Assembly: GCF_001189295.1 (NCBI RefSeq)
Contig: NZ_CP012159.1
Span: 62,001-126,000, forward strand
Length of the DNA stretch: 64,000 nt
Reading direction: 5' to 3'
Origin: Chondromyces crocatus
GTDB taxonomy: Bacteria; Myxococcota_A; Polyangia; Polyangiales; Polyangiaceae
A program made the translations under genes and the position numbers. Positions 39,009 through 47,091 of the stretch are shown in pieces (the stretch's first letter is position 1; every line of letters starts with the position of its first letter). Below the pieces are notes generated by a model. It was not told the DNA's origin. It ran no database searches and worked only from the letters and a program-made list of their open reading frames with translations.

Positions 39009-39854
39009 ATGCGAACTCTCCCCTTTGGCTGGACTGGAAGGCCCGTCGCGATCATCGGCCAGGGCACCTGGCAGATGGAAAAAGACGATCGCGCCGCGAC
39101 CATCCGCTCCATCCAGCGCGGGCTCGACCTCGGCATGACCCACATCGACACCGCGGAAATGTACGGCTCCGGTGCCGCCGAGCGCCTGGTCGGAGAGGCC
39201 ATTGCCGGCAGGCGTGACGAAGTCTTCCTCGCCTCCAAGGTGCTCCCGCACAACGCGTCGCTCCAGGGCACCCTCCGGGCCTGCGAGCAGAGTCTCAAGC
39301 GACTCGGCACCGATCGGCTCGACCTCTACCTGCTCCACTGGCCGGGGGCGATCCCGCTCGAGGAGACCCTCGACGCCTTCGAGCGCCTCGTTCAGGACGG
39401 CAAGATCCGCTACTGGGGCCTCAGCAACTTCGACGTCGACGACCTCGAGCGCGCGCTGCGCATTGCCGGGGAAGAGCGCATCGCGTGCAATCAGGTGCTT
39501 TATCACCTCGAGGAGCGGGCCATCGAGCACGCCCTGCTCCCCTGGTGCAGCGCCCACCAGATCCCGGTCGTCGCCTACAGCCCCTTCGGCTCCGGCGGGT
39601 TCCCGAGCCCCGACAGCCGCGCCGGCAAGCAGCTCGGCACCATCGCTGCGGCCCACGGCGCCACCCCACGCCAGGTCGCACTGGCGTTCCTCGGCCGCCA
39701 CCCCGATGTATTCACCATCCCCAAAGCCAGCCAGCCAGCGCACGTCGAGGACAACGCGCGCGCGGCCGCGGTGATGCTCTCGGACGACGACATCCGGCAC
39801 CTCGAGGTCGCCTTCCCTCTGGGCATGCGCCCCGCATCACTCCCCATGATCTGA
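39009..39854 (+). CDS. Aldo/keto reductase
   Basis: 281 residues, a single (beta/alpha)8 barrel that reduces carbonyls with NADPH. The catalytic tetrad is visible: Asp and Tyr in MTHIDTAEMYG (residues near 45-52), Lys in FLASKVLP, His in LYLLHWPG. The family block IRYWGLSNFDVDDL follows, and IPKASQP near the C-terminus binds the coenzyme phosphate. Substrate unknown; YeaE-like proteins of this size reduce methylglyoxal. The ATG at 39009 gives the normal N-terminus; the frame stays open far upstream without motif. Confidence 0.92.
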   Translation: MRTLPFGWTGRPVAIIGQGTWQMEKDDRAATIRSIQRGLDLGMTHIDTAEMYGSGAAERLVGEAIAGRRDEVFLASKVLPHNASLQGTLRACEQSLKRLGTDRLDLYLLHWPGAIPLEETLDAFERLVQDGKIRYWGLSNFDVDDLERALRIAGEERIACNQVLYHLEERAIEHALLPWCSAHQIPVVAYSPFGSGGFPSPDSRAGKQLGTIAAAHGATPRQVALAFLGRHPDVFTIPKASQPAHVEDNARAAAVMLSDDDIRHLEVAFPLGMRPASLPMI

Positions 39855-39936
39855 AGGCTCCGACGCGCCACGGCCTTCCCGCTCGAGCGCCTCCCGCTCG
39901 ATTGAGCCACGCAGAGGCTTCGGGTACACCGACACC

Positions 39937-41028
39937 ATGGACCGACGCTGGGGGGTGGGAGGGGTGGCCGCGCTCGCCCTGGGAATCGCGGTGCTGCTCG
40001 GCAAACCATGGCAGACCGCCTCGGCGCCGCCGCAGCCTGGCGCCTCCTCCTCCGGCGACCCCCGCCCGGCGCCCTCGGGAGGCGGCTCGCCCGCGCGCTC
40101 GGCGCCCCATGCGGTCCAGGGCAGCAGCCGCGCGACGAGCCCCCCCTCCTCCGCAGGCCCCGAGCTCGTCGTCACCGCCTCCTGGGGCGCAGCCCTCGGT
40201 CAGCTCGGACGTGAGCGACCCGACGAGGGCAACCCCGAGGCGCCCATGAGCCTCGCTGCCGACGGCAAGGGGCGGCTCCTCGTCCTCGACCAGATCAACC
40301 ACCGCCTCGTGCGCTACGGCGTCGACGGCAAGCCCGAGACATCTCTCCCGATCGACCTCCGCACGGCCCAGGACGTCACCGTGGCCCCCGACGGCTCGGT
40401 CGCCGTGCTCGAGCGCATTCACGAGAAGGCCGTGGTCCTCTTCGACGAGGCGGGCAAGCCGCGCGGCGCGCTGCCCCTCCTCGGTGAGGGCATCGACGAG
40501 GCGGGCCACGTCACCGGCGTCTTCGTCGATGGCGACGACGTGTACGCCGAGCGCGAACACGGCCCCCTCGTGAAGCTCGGCGACACCCGGGGAACGCCCG
40601 CGAGCCCCCGGACCGAGATCCCCGGGCGCCCGAGCCGTGACGGCGCCCTGTACCTCAATGCCGGCATCATCCAGGCCGACGCGGGCAGGGCGTACGTCGC
40701 TGCCATCGATCGCGCCCGCATGGCAAATCGCTTCACACGCGAGCTGCGCTTCGACGCCGTGCTCGGCTCCATCCGGCTCCTCGACAGCGATCGCGCCGGC
40801 GTCATCTACTTCGCGGTGCAAACCCGCCCTTCCGGAAGCGGGGACGAGACGCTGCTCCTCACCTGCCTCGACCCCGCGAATGGACAGACCCTCGGCGGCG
40901 CGGTGATGCCCGTCAACACCTTGCCCGAAGAGACGTTCCGCGACCTCGCCGTGCTCGACGAGGGCGGCGTGCTCCACGCCCTCCGGACCGAGGCCGGCAC
41001 GAGCTACCAGCGGTACGACTGTCCGTGA
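39937..41028 (+). CDS. Membrane-anchored beta-propeller protein (NHL-like)
   Basis: 363 residues. It has an N-terminal signal anchor (GVGGVAALALGIAVLLG) and a Pro/Ser/Gly linker to about residue 75. Propeller-like blades follow: MSLAADGKGRLLVLDQINHR, TAQDVTVAPDGSVAVLERIH, and later FRDLAVLDEGGVLHALR. Such blades (AxDxxGxLyVlDxxNxRI) resemble NHL repeats, which usually bind proteins or sugars. It converges with the SH3/NlpC gene, with only 4 bp between the stops. No enzyme motif is seen. Confidence 0.7.
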   Translation: MDRRWGVGGVAALALGIAVLLGKPWQTASAPPQPGASSSGDPRPAPSGGGSPARSAPHAVQGSSRATSPPSSAGPELVVTASWGAALGQLGRERPDEGNPEAPMSLAADGKGRLLVLDQINHRLVRYGVDGKPETSLPIDLRTAQDVTVAPDGSVAVLERIHEKAVVLFDEAGKPRGALPLLGEGIDEAGHVTGVFVDGDDVYAEREHGPLVKLGDTRGTPASPRTEIPGRPSRDGALYLNAGIIQADAGRAYVAAIDRARMANRFTRELRFDAVLGSIRLLDSDRAGVIYFAVQTRPSGSGDETLLLTCLDPANGQTLGGAVMPVNTLPEETFRDLAVLDEGGVLHALRTEAGTSYQRYDCP

Positions 41029-41032
41029 GCAG

Positions 41033-41893
41033 TCACCAACCCGTGCGCCGGATCGCCTTGTACGACGAGTCCGCGGTACGGGACCCGTACACGCAGCCGG
41101 CCGCGCAGCCCTTGCACTCGTACGTGTACATGGTGCCCCAGGCATCGCCGGAGCTGTAGATGAAGATGTGGCCAGCGCCGCCGCTCCGGTAGACCATCGC
41201 GTCGCCCCGCTTCACCGCGCCGCGCGTGATGTCGCCCCACTGGCTGTTGCTCCCGTGGAAATCCGCCGTGCTGTACGGGTGCGAATCGGTGGCGAGGTTC
41301 GTGTTCGAGCTGGGCACCGTCCACACCTTCGCCACGAAGCCGGAGCAATCTCCTCCGTAGCTGCCGACGTACGTGCAGCTCGGGCACGAGCCGGAGCATT
41401 GCCCCTTGTTCGACGCGTTCGGCCCCTCGGGGAGGAACCTGCCGTGTCCCCACCAGTACCCGAAGCCCATCGCCGACTGCGCCTTGCTCATGCCGGCCTC
41501 GATCACCGGGCTCGAGGGGACCGTGACGAGATCGTAGTAGGCCCCGGAGGTCCAGCCCACGAGACCGTCGTGGTTCACCTGGTAGAACCCGTTCGAGGGC
41601 GCGCCCTGCACGACCGTCACCGTCGCCCCCGTGGGCACCACGCGCAGCACCGACGCGCTGGTCGTGGCCCCCGAGCGCAGGTTCACGTTCGTCGTCGACC
41701 GGAGCGTCGACCCCACGACCAAGGTGCCGCTGACGGCGTGGCTGCTGCTCTCGACCGGCTCGTCGGCGCCACGCAGCGCCTCGGAGTCGGGGAACTCGTC
41801 CGACGCGACGCAGGCGACCATCGAGGCGAAGGCCCCGAACACGGCGACGCTTGCAACGCGGACGACGACGGCACGGATCGAACTCGCAACCAT
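41033..41893 (-). CDS. Secreted lipoprotein with SH3b domain and NlpC/P60-like peptidase domain
   Basis: 286 residues. The signal peptide ends ASMVACVAS (Cys at the lipobox). Residues about 65-125 form a bacterial SH3 domain (TTNVNLRSGATTSASVLRVV, WTSGAYYDLV), the usual wall-binding module. The C-terminal part has the papain-like core YGGDCSGFVAKVW (catalytic Cys) and GHIFIYSSG (catalytic His), as in NlpC/P60 gamma-D-Glu-diamino-acid peptidases; extra Cys residues (CSGSCPSC; CKGCAAGC) suggest disulfides. GGAGG lies just before the ATG at 41893. Probably cleaves peptidoglycan stem peptides, its own or that of prey. Confidence 0.78.
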   Translation of the reverse strand: MVASSIRAVVVRVASVAVFGAFASMVACVASDEFPDSEALRGADEPVESSSHAVSGTLVVGSTLRSTTNVNLRSGATTSASVLRVVPTGATVTVVQGAPSNGFYQVNHDGLVGWTSGAYYDLVTVPSSPVIEAGMSKAQSAMGFGYWWGHGRFLPEGPNASNKGQCSGSCPSCTYVGSYGGDCSGFVAKVWTVPSSNTNLATDSHPYSTADFHGSNSQWGDITRGAVKRGDAMVYRSGGAGHIFIYSSGDAWGTMYTYECKGCAAGCVYGSRTADSSYKAIRRTGW

Positions 41894-42008
41894 GAGCGGG
41901 CCTCCAGGGCGGCAGACGCGGTCACCAGCGGCAACCAGGCGAGCCGGAAGCAGGCACCACGCCATGCAACAGAGACCGCTGGGGCGGTCAGCGACGCCTC
42001 CTGGTCAC

Positions 42009-42029
42009 AAAAAAACGCCCGCTACGGCG
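42009..42029 (-). terminator. Terminator after plsC
   Basis: On the minus strand, CGCC-GTAGCG-GGCG is followed by seven T residues (A-run at 42009-42015). The stem is only 4 bp. It lies about 103 bp beyond the plsC stop at 42132. Confidence 0.45.
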
Positions 42030-42131
42030 ACGGAGACGCACCTCGGGCTCGACGTGATGGAGGGATGGACCACCCATGGATCCCGCACTTCCCACGGGAA
42101 AACACGTGCGGCGCAGACACCGACGCGCGGC

Positions 42132-42914
42132 TCAGGCTTCGGCGGGCACGCCCTCGGGTGAGCTTTGCAAGAGCGGCGTCGACTTGCCCATCCGCCCGAA
42201 CGCCATGTCGATGTCGCGGCGGATGTTGTCGCGCAGCTCCGGGAGATCGGCCATCGACATGCCCTTCACGTCGACCGGCGGCAGGACCTCGATCCGCACC
42301 TGGCACTTGGTGCTGAAGATCCAGCTGCTCTTCGGAATCGCGTGGCGGGACCCGGCGACGGCGATGGGCAGGATGGGAAAGCCCGTCTCCAGCGCCAGCC
42401 GGAACGCCCCGTCCTTGAACGGCTTCAGCTCGCCGTCGCTGCTCCGCGTCCCCTCCGGGAAGATCATCACGGACATGCCTCGCTCGAGGTACGAGCGGCA
42501 CTGCGCCATCGCCGACTGCGCGCTCTCGCGCTCACCACGCCGCAGCGGGATGTCGCCTGCCATGCGCATCATCCACCCGAGCCCCGGCACCTTGAAGTTC
42601 GCCTCCTTGGAGAGCCACTTCATCTCCCAGGGCAAGAAGCTCAATGCCGGGATGTCGGCGATCGACTGGTGGTTGGCGACCACGATGTAGGGCCCGCTCT
42701 TCGGCGGCCTGCGGTAGCCGTGGATCCGCACGCTCCACATCGGGTTGAAGTGGACCAGCGTCGTCCCGCAGATCCGGAAGAACCGGCCCACGATCCGCCG
42801 CTCGCGATCGAACGGCACGGTGAGCACGTACACCAGGAAGACCAGCACCGTCGAGAGCACCACGAGGACGATGATCTCGGTCCAGTTCCACAGCGAGATG
42901 AGCCGGGCTTTCAT
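42132..42914 (-). CDS. plsC: 1-acyl-sn-glycerol-3-phosphate acyltransferase (PlsC family)
   Basis: 260 residues. One or two N-terminal membrane helices (IIVLVVLSTVLVFLVYVLTV) precede the acyltransferase motifs: NHQSIAD (the HX4D catalytic pair, as H-Q-S-I-A-D) and IFPEGTRSSDG (glycerophosphate binding), with a middle KWLSKEANFKVPGLGWMM block. PlsC makes phosphatidic acid from lysophosphatidic acid at the inner membrane face. The ATG at 42914 gives the normal N-terminus; longer frames add an Arg-rich leader. It lies downstream of the STAS-like gene with a repeat-containing 393-bp gap. Confidence 0.9.
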   Translation of the reverse strand: MKARLISLWNWTEIIVLVVLSTVLVFLVYVLTVPFDRERRIVGRFFRICGTTLVHFNPMWSVRIHGYRRPPKSGPYIVVANHQSIADIPALSFLPWEMKWLSKEANFKVPGLGWMMRMAGDIPLRRGERESAQSAMAQCRSYLERGMSVMIFPEGTRSSDGELKPFKDGAFRLALETGFPILPIAVAGSRHAIPKSSWIFSTKCQVRIEVLPPVDVKGMSMADLPELRDNIRRDIDMAFGRMGKSTPLLQSSPEGVPAEA

Positions 42915-43307
42915 GGGGAGACCATCACCTAACCGAGGCAGCCAGCGCAGGCCAAGGAGTGTTTCCATGACACGTCGCGCCGCCGCGGCGCGTTGCTGCG
43001 AGATCCAGCGCGTAATCCGCGAAGTCGTACGGCGTGCTGACGGACTTATGACAGGTCCCTGGCCTGCTGCGGAGCCGCTCACGACCCGATCAGGAGGTGC
43101 AGTGCGCGTGCGTTGCTCGGCTCCGCGCGAGGGTGGCGCACCCGTTCTGCACCGCAGCGTGCGCGGCGGGAGGCCTCGATGTCGGGCACTTCAGCGCGTC
43201 GACGCAACGCCGAACGCGTTTCGAATCGTCCCAGCGCGGCGCTGAACGCGCTTCAGCTCAACGGCGCCGGACGCGCTTCAGCTCAACGGCGCTGAACGCG
43301 CTTCAGC
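42915..43307. other. Intergenic region with 25-bp tandem repeats, 393 bp
   Basis: It separates plsC from the STAS-like gene, both on the minus strand. Its right part is the tandem array at 43239-43338. I see no other gene. Confidence 0.55.
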
Positions 43308-43338
43308 TCAACGGCGCTGAACGCGCTTCAGCTCGTCG
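43239..43338. repeat. Four 25-bp tandem repeats spanning the 3' end of the STAS-like gene
   Basis: Unit GCGCTGAACGCGCTTCAGCTCAACG starts at 43239, 43264, 43289 and 43314, with only 2-3 base changes between copies. The last two copies overlap the end of the minus-strand CDS (stop at 43308), so the tail coding LKRVQRR-stop has been copied three or so times downstream. On the minus strand each unit contains GCTGAA-GCGCG-TTCAGC, a 6-bp hairpin. A decayed copy may precede at 43204-43235. Confidence 0.9.
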
Positions 43339-43754
43339 CGGCGCTGCCCCAGCCAGGTCCGGGCCTCGGCTTCGGTCATGAAGAACCGGATCGGGCTCTC
43401 GTCACGGCGGCTGCTCAGCAAGCTCATCGCGTTCGCCATCAGCGTGGACTGAGAGCGGCTGTTCCGGCTGCCTCCGTAGAAGGCGATGCCACGGATGGGC
43501 ACGGCGCGGAAACCATCGACCGCGGTACGCCTCGCCTCGGAGGTGAGCGTCCCGATACGGCTGATGTCGCACAGCAAGAGCGCCCAGGATCGAGCCGCGG
43601 CGATACGGCGCGCTTCGGCGGCGATTCGAGCCGTGTCGGCGGCGTCGAGATCGCCGATCAAGGCCGTCACCAGGATGTCCGGAGCCTCGAACTTCAGGGT
43701 GGCGTTGAGCCCCCCCTGCCGCTGAGACCCGCTGGAAGGGTTTGTCCTGCTCAT
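43308..43754 (-). CDS. STAS/SpoIIAA-like small protein
   Basis: 148 residues from the ATG at 43754. The fold pattern is that of the STAS/SpoIIAA-like group: FEAPDILVTALIGDLDAADT, then ARSWALLLCDISRIGTLTSE, and RGIAFYGGSRNSRSQSTLM. Such domains often serve as anti-anti-sigma or lipid-binding modules in regulation. The conserved Ser of classic phospho-STAS proteins cannot be placed. A longer frame to 43877 adds 41 weakly conserved residues; no start has a clear ribosome site. The 3' end is embedded in a tandem repeat. Confidence 0.55.
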   Translation of the reverse strand: MSRTNPSSGSQRQGGLNATLKFEAPDILVTALIGDLDAADTARIAAEARRIAAARSWALLLCDISRIGTLTSEARRTAVDGFRAVPIRGIAFYGGSRNSRSQSTLMANAMSLLSSRRDESPIRFFMTEAEARTWLGQRRDELKRVQRR

Positions 43755-43927
43755 GGGCACGGCCGGGGTCGGAGTATCCCGGGCCGCGCCTGGGGTGTCA
43801 ACCCAGGAGTCCTTCATCGCGTCCGCCGACCCGACCAGGGCGCGATGCATCCGGGTGCGAGCGTGCGCTCCCTGCACCGCTTTCCACAGGTTCCGCCGAG
43901 CCGAAAAAAGCGTCTAAGCTCTTCATC

Positions 43928-45334
43928 GTGAACGAGCGCAGCCTCCGTCACCGGCTCTCCACGAACATCGTCGAAGCCTTGCGGGCGCGAGGTCACATCG
44001 CCGTCGTCCGCGGCGGCACGGCCGCGCTGGCGCGCGAGCTCGAGGACCGCCTGGTCGACGACCTCGACGCCTTGACCGCCAAGCTCGACCCATTCCAGGG
44101 CGCAGAGATCGAGGCCACCACCTGGGTCGACGACACCGCCGTGGACGAGCACGTCAGCGCCCTCCTGGCCTCGCTCGCGCGCACGATCTTTTCGTCCGAG
44201 CACGTGGAAGACACGTTCGCGGAAGAGCCCCTGCTCGAAAGCGAGATCCTGCGCTCGCTCCGCGAAGCCCTCCACGGCACCGGCGCCGGCCACGAGCCCG
44301 ATCGACGTGACGAGGGACCAGCGCGCCTACGGCTCGACAACCTCGGCTATCTCGCCGCCATGGTCGCCACGCGCGCCCCTCTCCCTGCACTGCGCGCAGC
44401 GCTCGAGCGCGCCGCCCAGAGCGTCGGCTGCAAGCTGAACGCCTACGAGCCCGACGCCCACGAAGCAACGTTCTCGCTCTCCGAGTCCACCTTCTCGATC
44501 ACCGTCGCCGATCCCGAGTCACGACTCGACCTCGAACAAGCGGTCGCCGACGAGCTGGCCGACCTGGTGAGCGCCGATGTGGTCTCCCTGCCCACGCTGA
44601 AGCGTGAAATCCAGCTCTCCCCAGCCCTCCCCGCTGCGCGGCTCGCCGCACTTCGACCGAGAATCGACGCCGCCGCCGCCCGCATCCTCCGCCAGGGCGG
44701 CTGCAGCGCCACATGGAGCCTCGAAGACGACCAGCGCCTCCTGGTCGCGATCACACCGCTCTCCGACAAGGACGCCTCCGACGTGGGCCAGCGCGCCGCG
44801 CTCTTCGCTGCGGAGATCCAGGCGATGCTGCACGAAGACACATCCGTCTTGCGCAACGCCACCGACCTGCCCGAGGCGCAGGAACTCACGCCGGAAGCGC
44901 AGCACGACGCATTCGGCCCGCGCGCCGCCCATCGCCCTTCCTCCGCTGCCCCCGCAGCCGCCGCGCCGACAAAGAAGACCACGACGAAGCCGGCCTCCAA
45001 GAAGTCGGCCTCCAAGAAGCCGGCCTCCAAGAAGCCGGCCTCCAAGACGCCGACCTCCAAGAAGTCGGCCTCCAAGGCGCCGACCTCCAAGAAGTCAGCC
45101 CCCAAGAAGTCAGCCCCCAAGAAGTCAGCCCCCAAGAAGTCAGCCTCCAAGAAGTCAGCCTCCAAGAAGTCAGCCTCCAAGAAGTCACCTCCCAGGAAGA
45201 CCGCCGCCCGCAAGTCGACTCACGGGAAAGGCCCTTCCACCAAGGCCGCCACCCGAAAGACCACCACGGCGAAGAAGCCCACCTCGAAGAAACCCGCCTC
45301 GGCCCGCCCGACCCGCAGCAAGGCCACCCGCTAG
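43928..45334 (+). CDS. Hypothetical protein with lysine-rich histone-H1-like C-terminal tail
   Basis: 468 residues from a GTG. Residues 1 to about 345 are a soluble, largely helical region not recognised (LRHRLSTNIVEALRARGHIA, SLARTIFSSEHVEDTF, SRLDLEQAVADELADLVSAD). Residues about 350-468 are built of KKSAS/KKPAS/KTPTS units, nearly all Lys, Ser, Ala, Pro and Thr, ending in Arg-rich PTRSKATR. The tail resembles linker-histone C-termini. It is the second such protein in the window. The last stop shares the CTAG with the stop of the convergent MOSC gene. Confidence 0.7.
   Translation: MNERSLRHRLSTNIVEALRARGHIAVVRGGTAALARELEDRLVDDLDALTAKLDPFQGAEIEATTWVDDTAVDEHVSALLASLARTIFSSEHVEDTFAEEPLLESEILRSLREALHGTGAGHEPDRRDEGPARLRLDNLGYLAAMVATRAPLPALRAALERAAQSVGCKLNAYEPDAHEATFSLSESTFSITVADPESRLDLEQAVADELADLVSADVVSLPTLKREIQLSPALPAARLAALRPRIDAAAARILRQGGCSATWSLEDDQRLLVAITPLSDKDASDVGQRAALFAAEIQAMLHEDTSVLRNATDLPEAQELTPEAQHDAFGPRAAHRPSSAAPAAAAPTKKTTTKPASKKSASKKPASKKPASKTPTSKKSASKAPTSKKSAPKKSAPKKSAPKKSASKKSASKKSASKKSPPRKTAARKSTHGKGPSTKAATRKTTTAKKPTSKKPASARPTRSKATR
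44988..45190 (+). repeat. 15-bp tandem repeats coding the lysine-rich tail
   Basis: Units of the form CCTCCAAGAAGTCGG, with variants ending GTCAG or GCCGG, recur about 13 times without a gap. The period of 15 preserves the reading frame as five-residue KKSAS-type units. Confidence 0.85.
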
Positions 45335-46164
45335 GCGCGCCCGGTGTCCCGAGCGTCGAGCAGACGCACGCGATCGCCGACCCGGATCACCCCGCGCCGA
45401 CGGTGCACGAGGTTCTGCCCGAACATCACCTCGCCATCGTGCTTGCGGTACGTGGCGAGCGTGGCCAGCGGCTCTCTGCCGGTCACCCCGCGCGCCGGAT
45501 CCACCGTCACCATCACACACCGCGCACACGGCTTCGTCACCTCGAACAGCACCCCGCCGATCTCCAGCTCGCGCCAGCGATCCTCGGCATACGGCGCGCA
45601 TCCCTCCACCACCAGGTTGGGCCGGAAGCGGTCCATCGACACCGGCGTCGCGCCTCCCTGCGCCAGCCGCGCGTTCAGATCCTCCAGCGACGCCCGTGAC
45701 GCGAGGAGAAACGGAAACCCATCCGCGAAGCTCACCTGGTCTCCCGGTGCCGAGTGGTCCGGATCCACGGCGCGGAACGACGCATCCGGCATGTAGACCA
45801 GCGCACAGGAGACCCCCAGATGACGCTGTAGCCATGCGTCGGCCTCGGGGCTCACCGCGATCGCATCGCAGTCGTCCGCCCAGACCTGCACCCGACGCGG
45901 CACCCCCTCGCGCGGTCGGAGCGACACCTCCACCCCCCCGACCCCTGGTGCCGAAAGAACCAGCCCCTCTCCCCGGATCGTCACCTCGATCAGCGCCATG
46001 CGGGGCTGCTCTCGCTGAGACATCAGCCGCCCGCGCTCGTCCACCACCATGAAGCGCCGATCGTCGACGAAGCCGCGATCCCCGACCTCCGCCTCCGCCA
46101 CTGCAAGGCCCCTCCCCGATTTCAACGGATAGATGTGAAGGCCGCTGATCCGCACCTCATCCAT
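45331..46164 (-). CDS. MOSC-domain protein (YcbX-like)
   Basis: 277 residues. An N-terminal MOSC_N beta-barrel (RISGLHIYPLKSGRGLAVAE, FVDDRRFMVVDERG) precedes the MOSC domain: FLLASRASLEDLNARL, SMDRFRPNLVVEG and the Cys motif KPCARCVMVTVDP, where the Cys in CARC would bind the molybdenum cofactor. YcbX-like proteins reduce N-hydroxylated bases or amines using a cofactor-bound Mo centre. The ATG at 46164 is chosen because the longer frame has only Arg/Gly filler before it. Its stop overlaps the previous gene's stop (shared CTAG). Confidence 0.9.
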   Translation of the reverse strand: MDEVRISGLHIYPLKSGRGLAVAEAEVGDRGFVDDRRFMVVDERGRLMSQREQPRMALIEVTIRGEGLVLSAPGVGGVEVSLRPREGVPRRVQVWADDCDAIAVSPEADAWLQRHLGVSCALVYMPDASFRAVDPDHSAPGDQVSFADGFPFLLASRASLEDLNARLAQGGATPVSMDRFRPNLVVEGCAPYAEDRWRELEIGGVLFEVTKPCARCVMVTVDPARGVTGREPLATLATYRKHDGEVMFGQNLVHRRRGVIRVGDRVRLLDARDTGRA

Positions 46165-47091
46165 TCGAGGAAGCCTACCACCCCACCCCACCCATCGCAG
46201 CGCGCCCTCCCTGACCCCGCTCACCTCACCCGCATCACGACGTCGCTCGCCCCCGGGGACCCCGCTCCGGCTCACCGCGTCACGTGAGCCCCCGCGCCTC
46301 GGCGCCCACCTGGACCGCAGGGCACGACGCCGCCCTCGCTCGCCCAGGGCGCGCCTCGACGCGCCGACCGACGCGAGGCCAATCGACCAGGGTAACCGCC
46401 CATTCAACCCATACGCAATCGTTATCGCTTCGACGTCGCGTCACGTCTGGACGACCCATTTCTGGGGTGTCCCCGCCATCCCGTGATGACCCCCCGTCGA
46501 ATGCTCGAAAAAAACGGCGTGAAACCGCGCCGGAAACGCCGGACAGACCCGGCGTTTCGTCGTCACCGTCACGTGCCCTCGGGCGGCTCGACCATTGGCA
46601 TCGCTTTGGCAAAGCCGAGCCTCATCGTCACGGCAGCGCTCGCTTCGCCAGACCGACGACGCGAGACGGACTGCCCCGACCCCCACGGATCACCGCAATG
46701 CCGAACAGAACCCCGCCGCCCCGTGAGGGCCGGAATGACTCCGCCCTCCCGACGACCAGGGCACAGCCACCCACGCTGGCGCGTAGCCCGCCGAACGGAC
46801 GGCGGCAAAACCGTTCAGCGTACCCCGATCGAAGGGAGCCGAGCAATCGAGATCGAGAATCGATGCGGACAATCGTCGCAGGGCCTATTGCCCATTACCA
46901 TTCACGAAACTCCCGAGCTTTCTCGTTGACAGAGGAGAGACCACAAGCGATGTTCCCCTCGCACCATTACCCATCGCATACGCTCCAGCGCGAATGGGAT
47001 GCATGCCCCCAATGATGGGTTGCCGGATGCCCTGGCTGCCCGAAGCGGAGAGGCTGGGGCTTCAATTTACTTTTTGAGAGGACGGACCATT
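46165..47091. other. Long divergent intergenic region, 927 bp
   Basis: It lies between the MOSC gene (minus) and a DNRLRE lipoprotein gene (plus). Two adjacent hairpins (46508-46558) include a minus-strand terminator-like one that no annotated gene explains. The part from about 46850 to 47090 is less GC-rich and probably holds the promoter of the plus-strand gene. No protein-coding frame looks real. Confidence 0.55.
46508..46558 (-). terminator. Orphan double hairpin with T-run on the minus strand
   Basis: Read on the minus strand, GAAACGCCGG-GTCTGT-CCGGCGTTTC (10-bp perfect stem, 46558-46533) is followed by CGGCG-CGGTTTCA-CGCCG (46532-46515) and seven T residues (46514-46508). There is no minus-strand gene for at least 1.7 kb upstream, so this may end a small RNA or an unannotated transcript. 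Confidence 0.5.

Noticed and set aside
38187-39800. 537-codon minus-strand frame
   Set aside because: Antisense to the aldo/keto reductase, whose full catalytic tetrad is on the plus strand.
46595-46611. Sigma-54-like TTGGCATCGCTTTGGCA in the 927-bp gap
   Set aside because: Three departures from consensus and almost 500 bp from the nearest gene start; likely chance.
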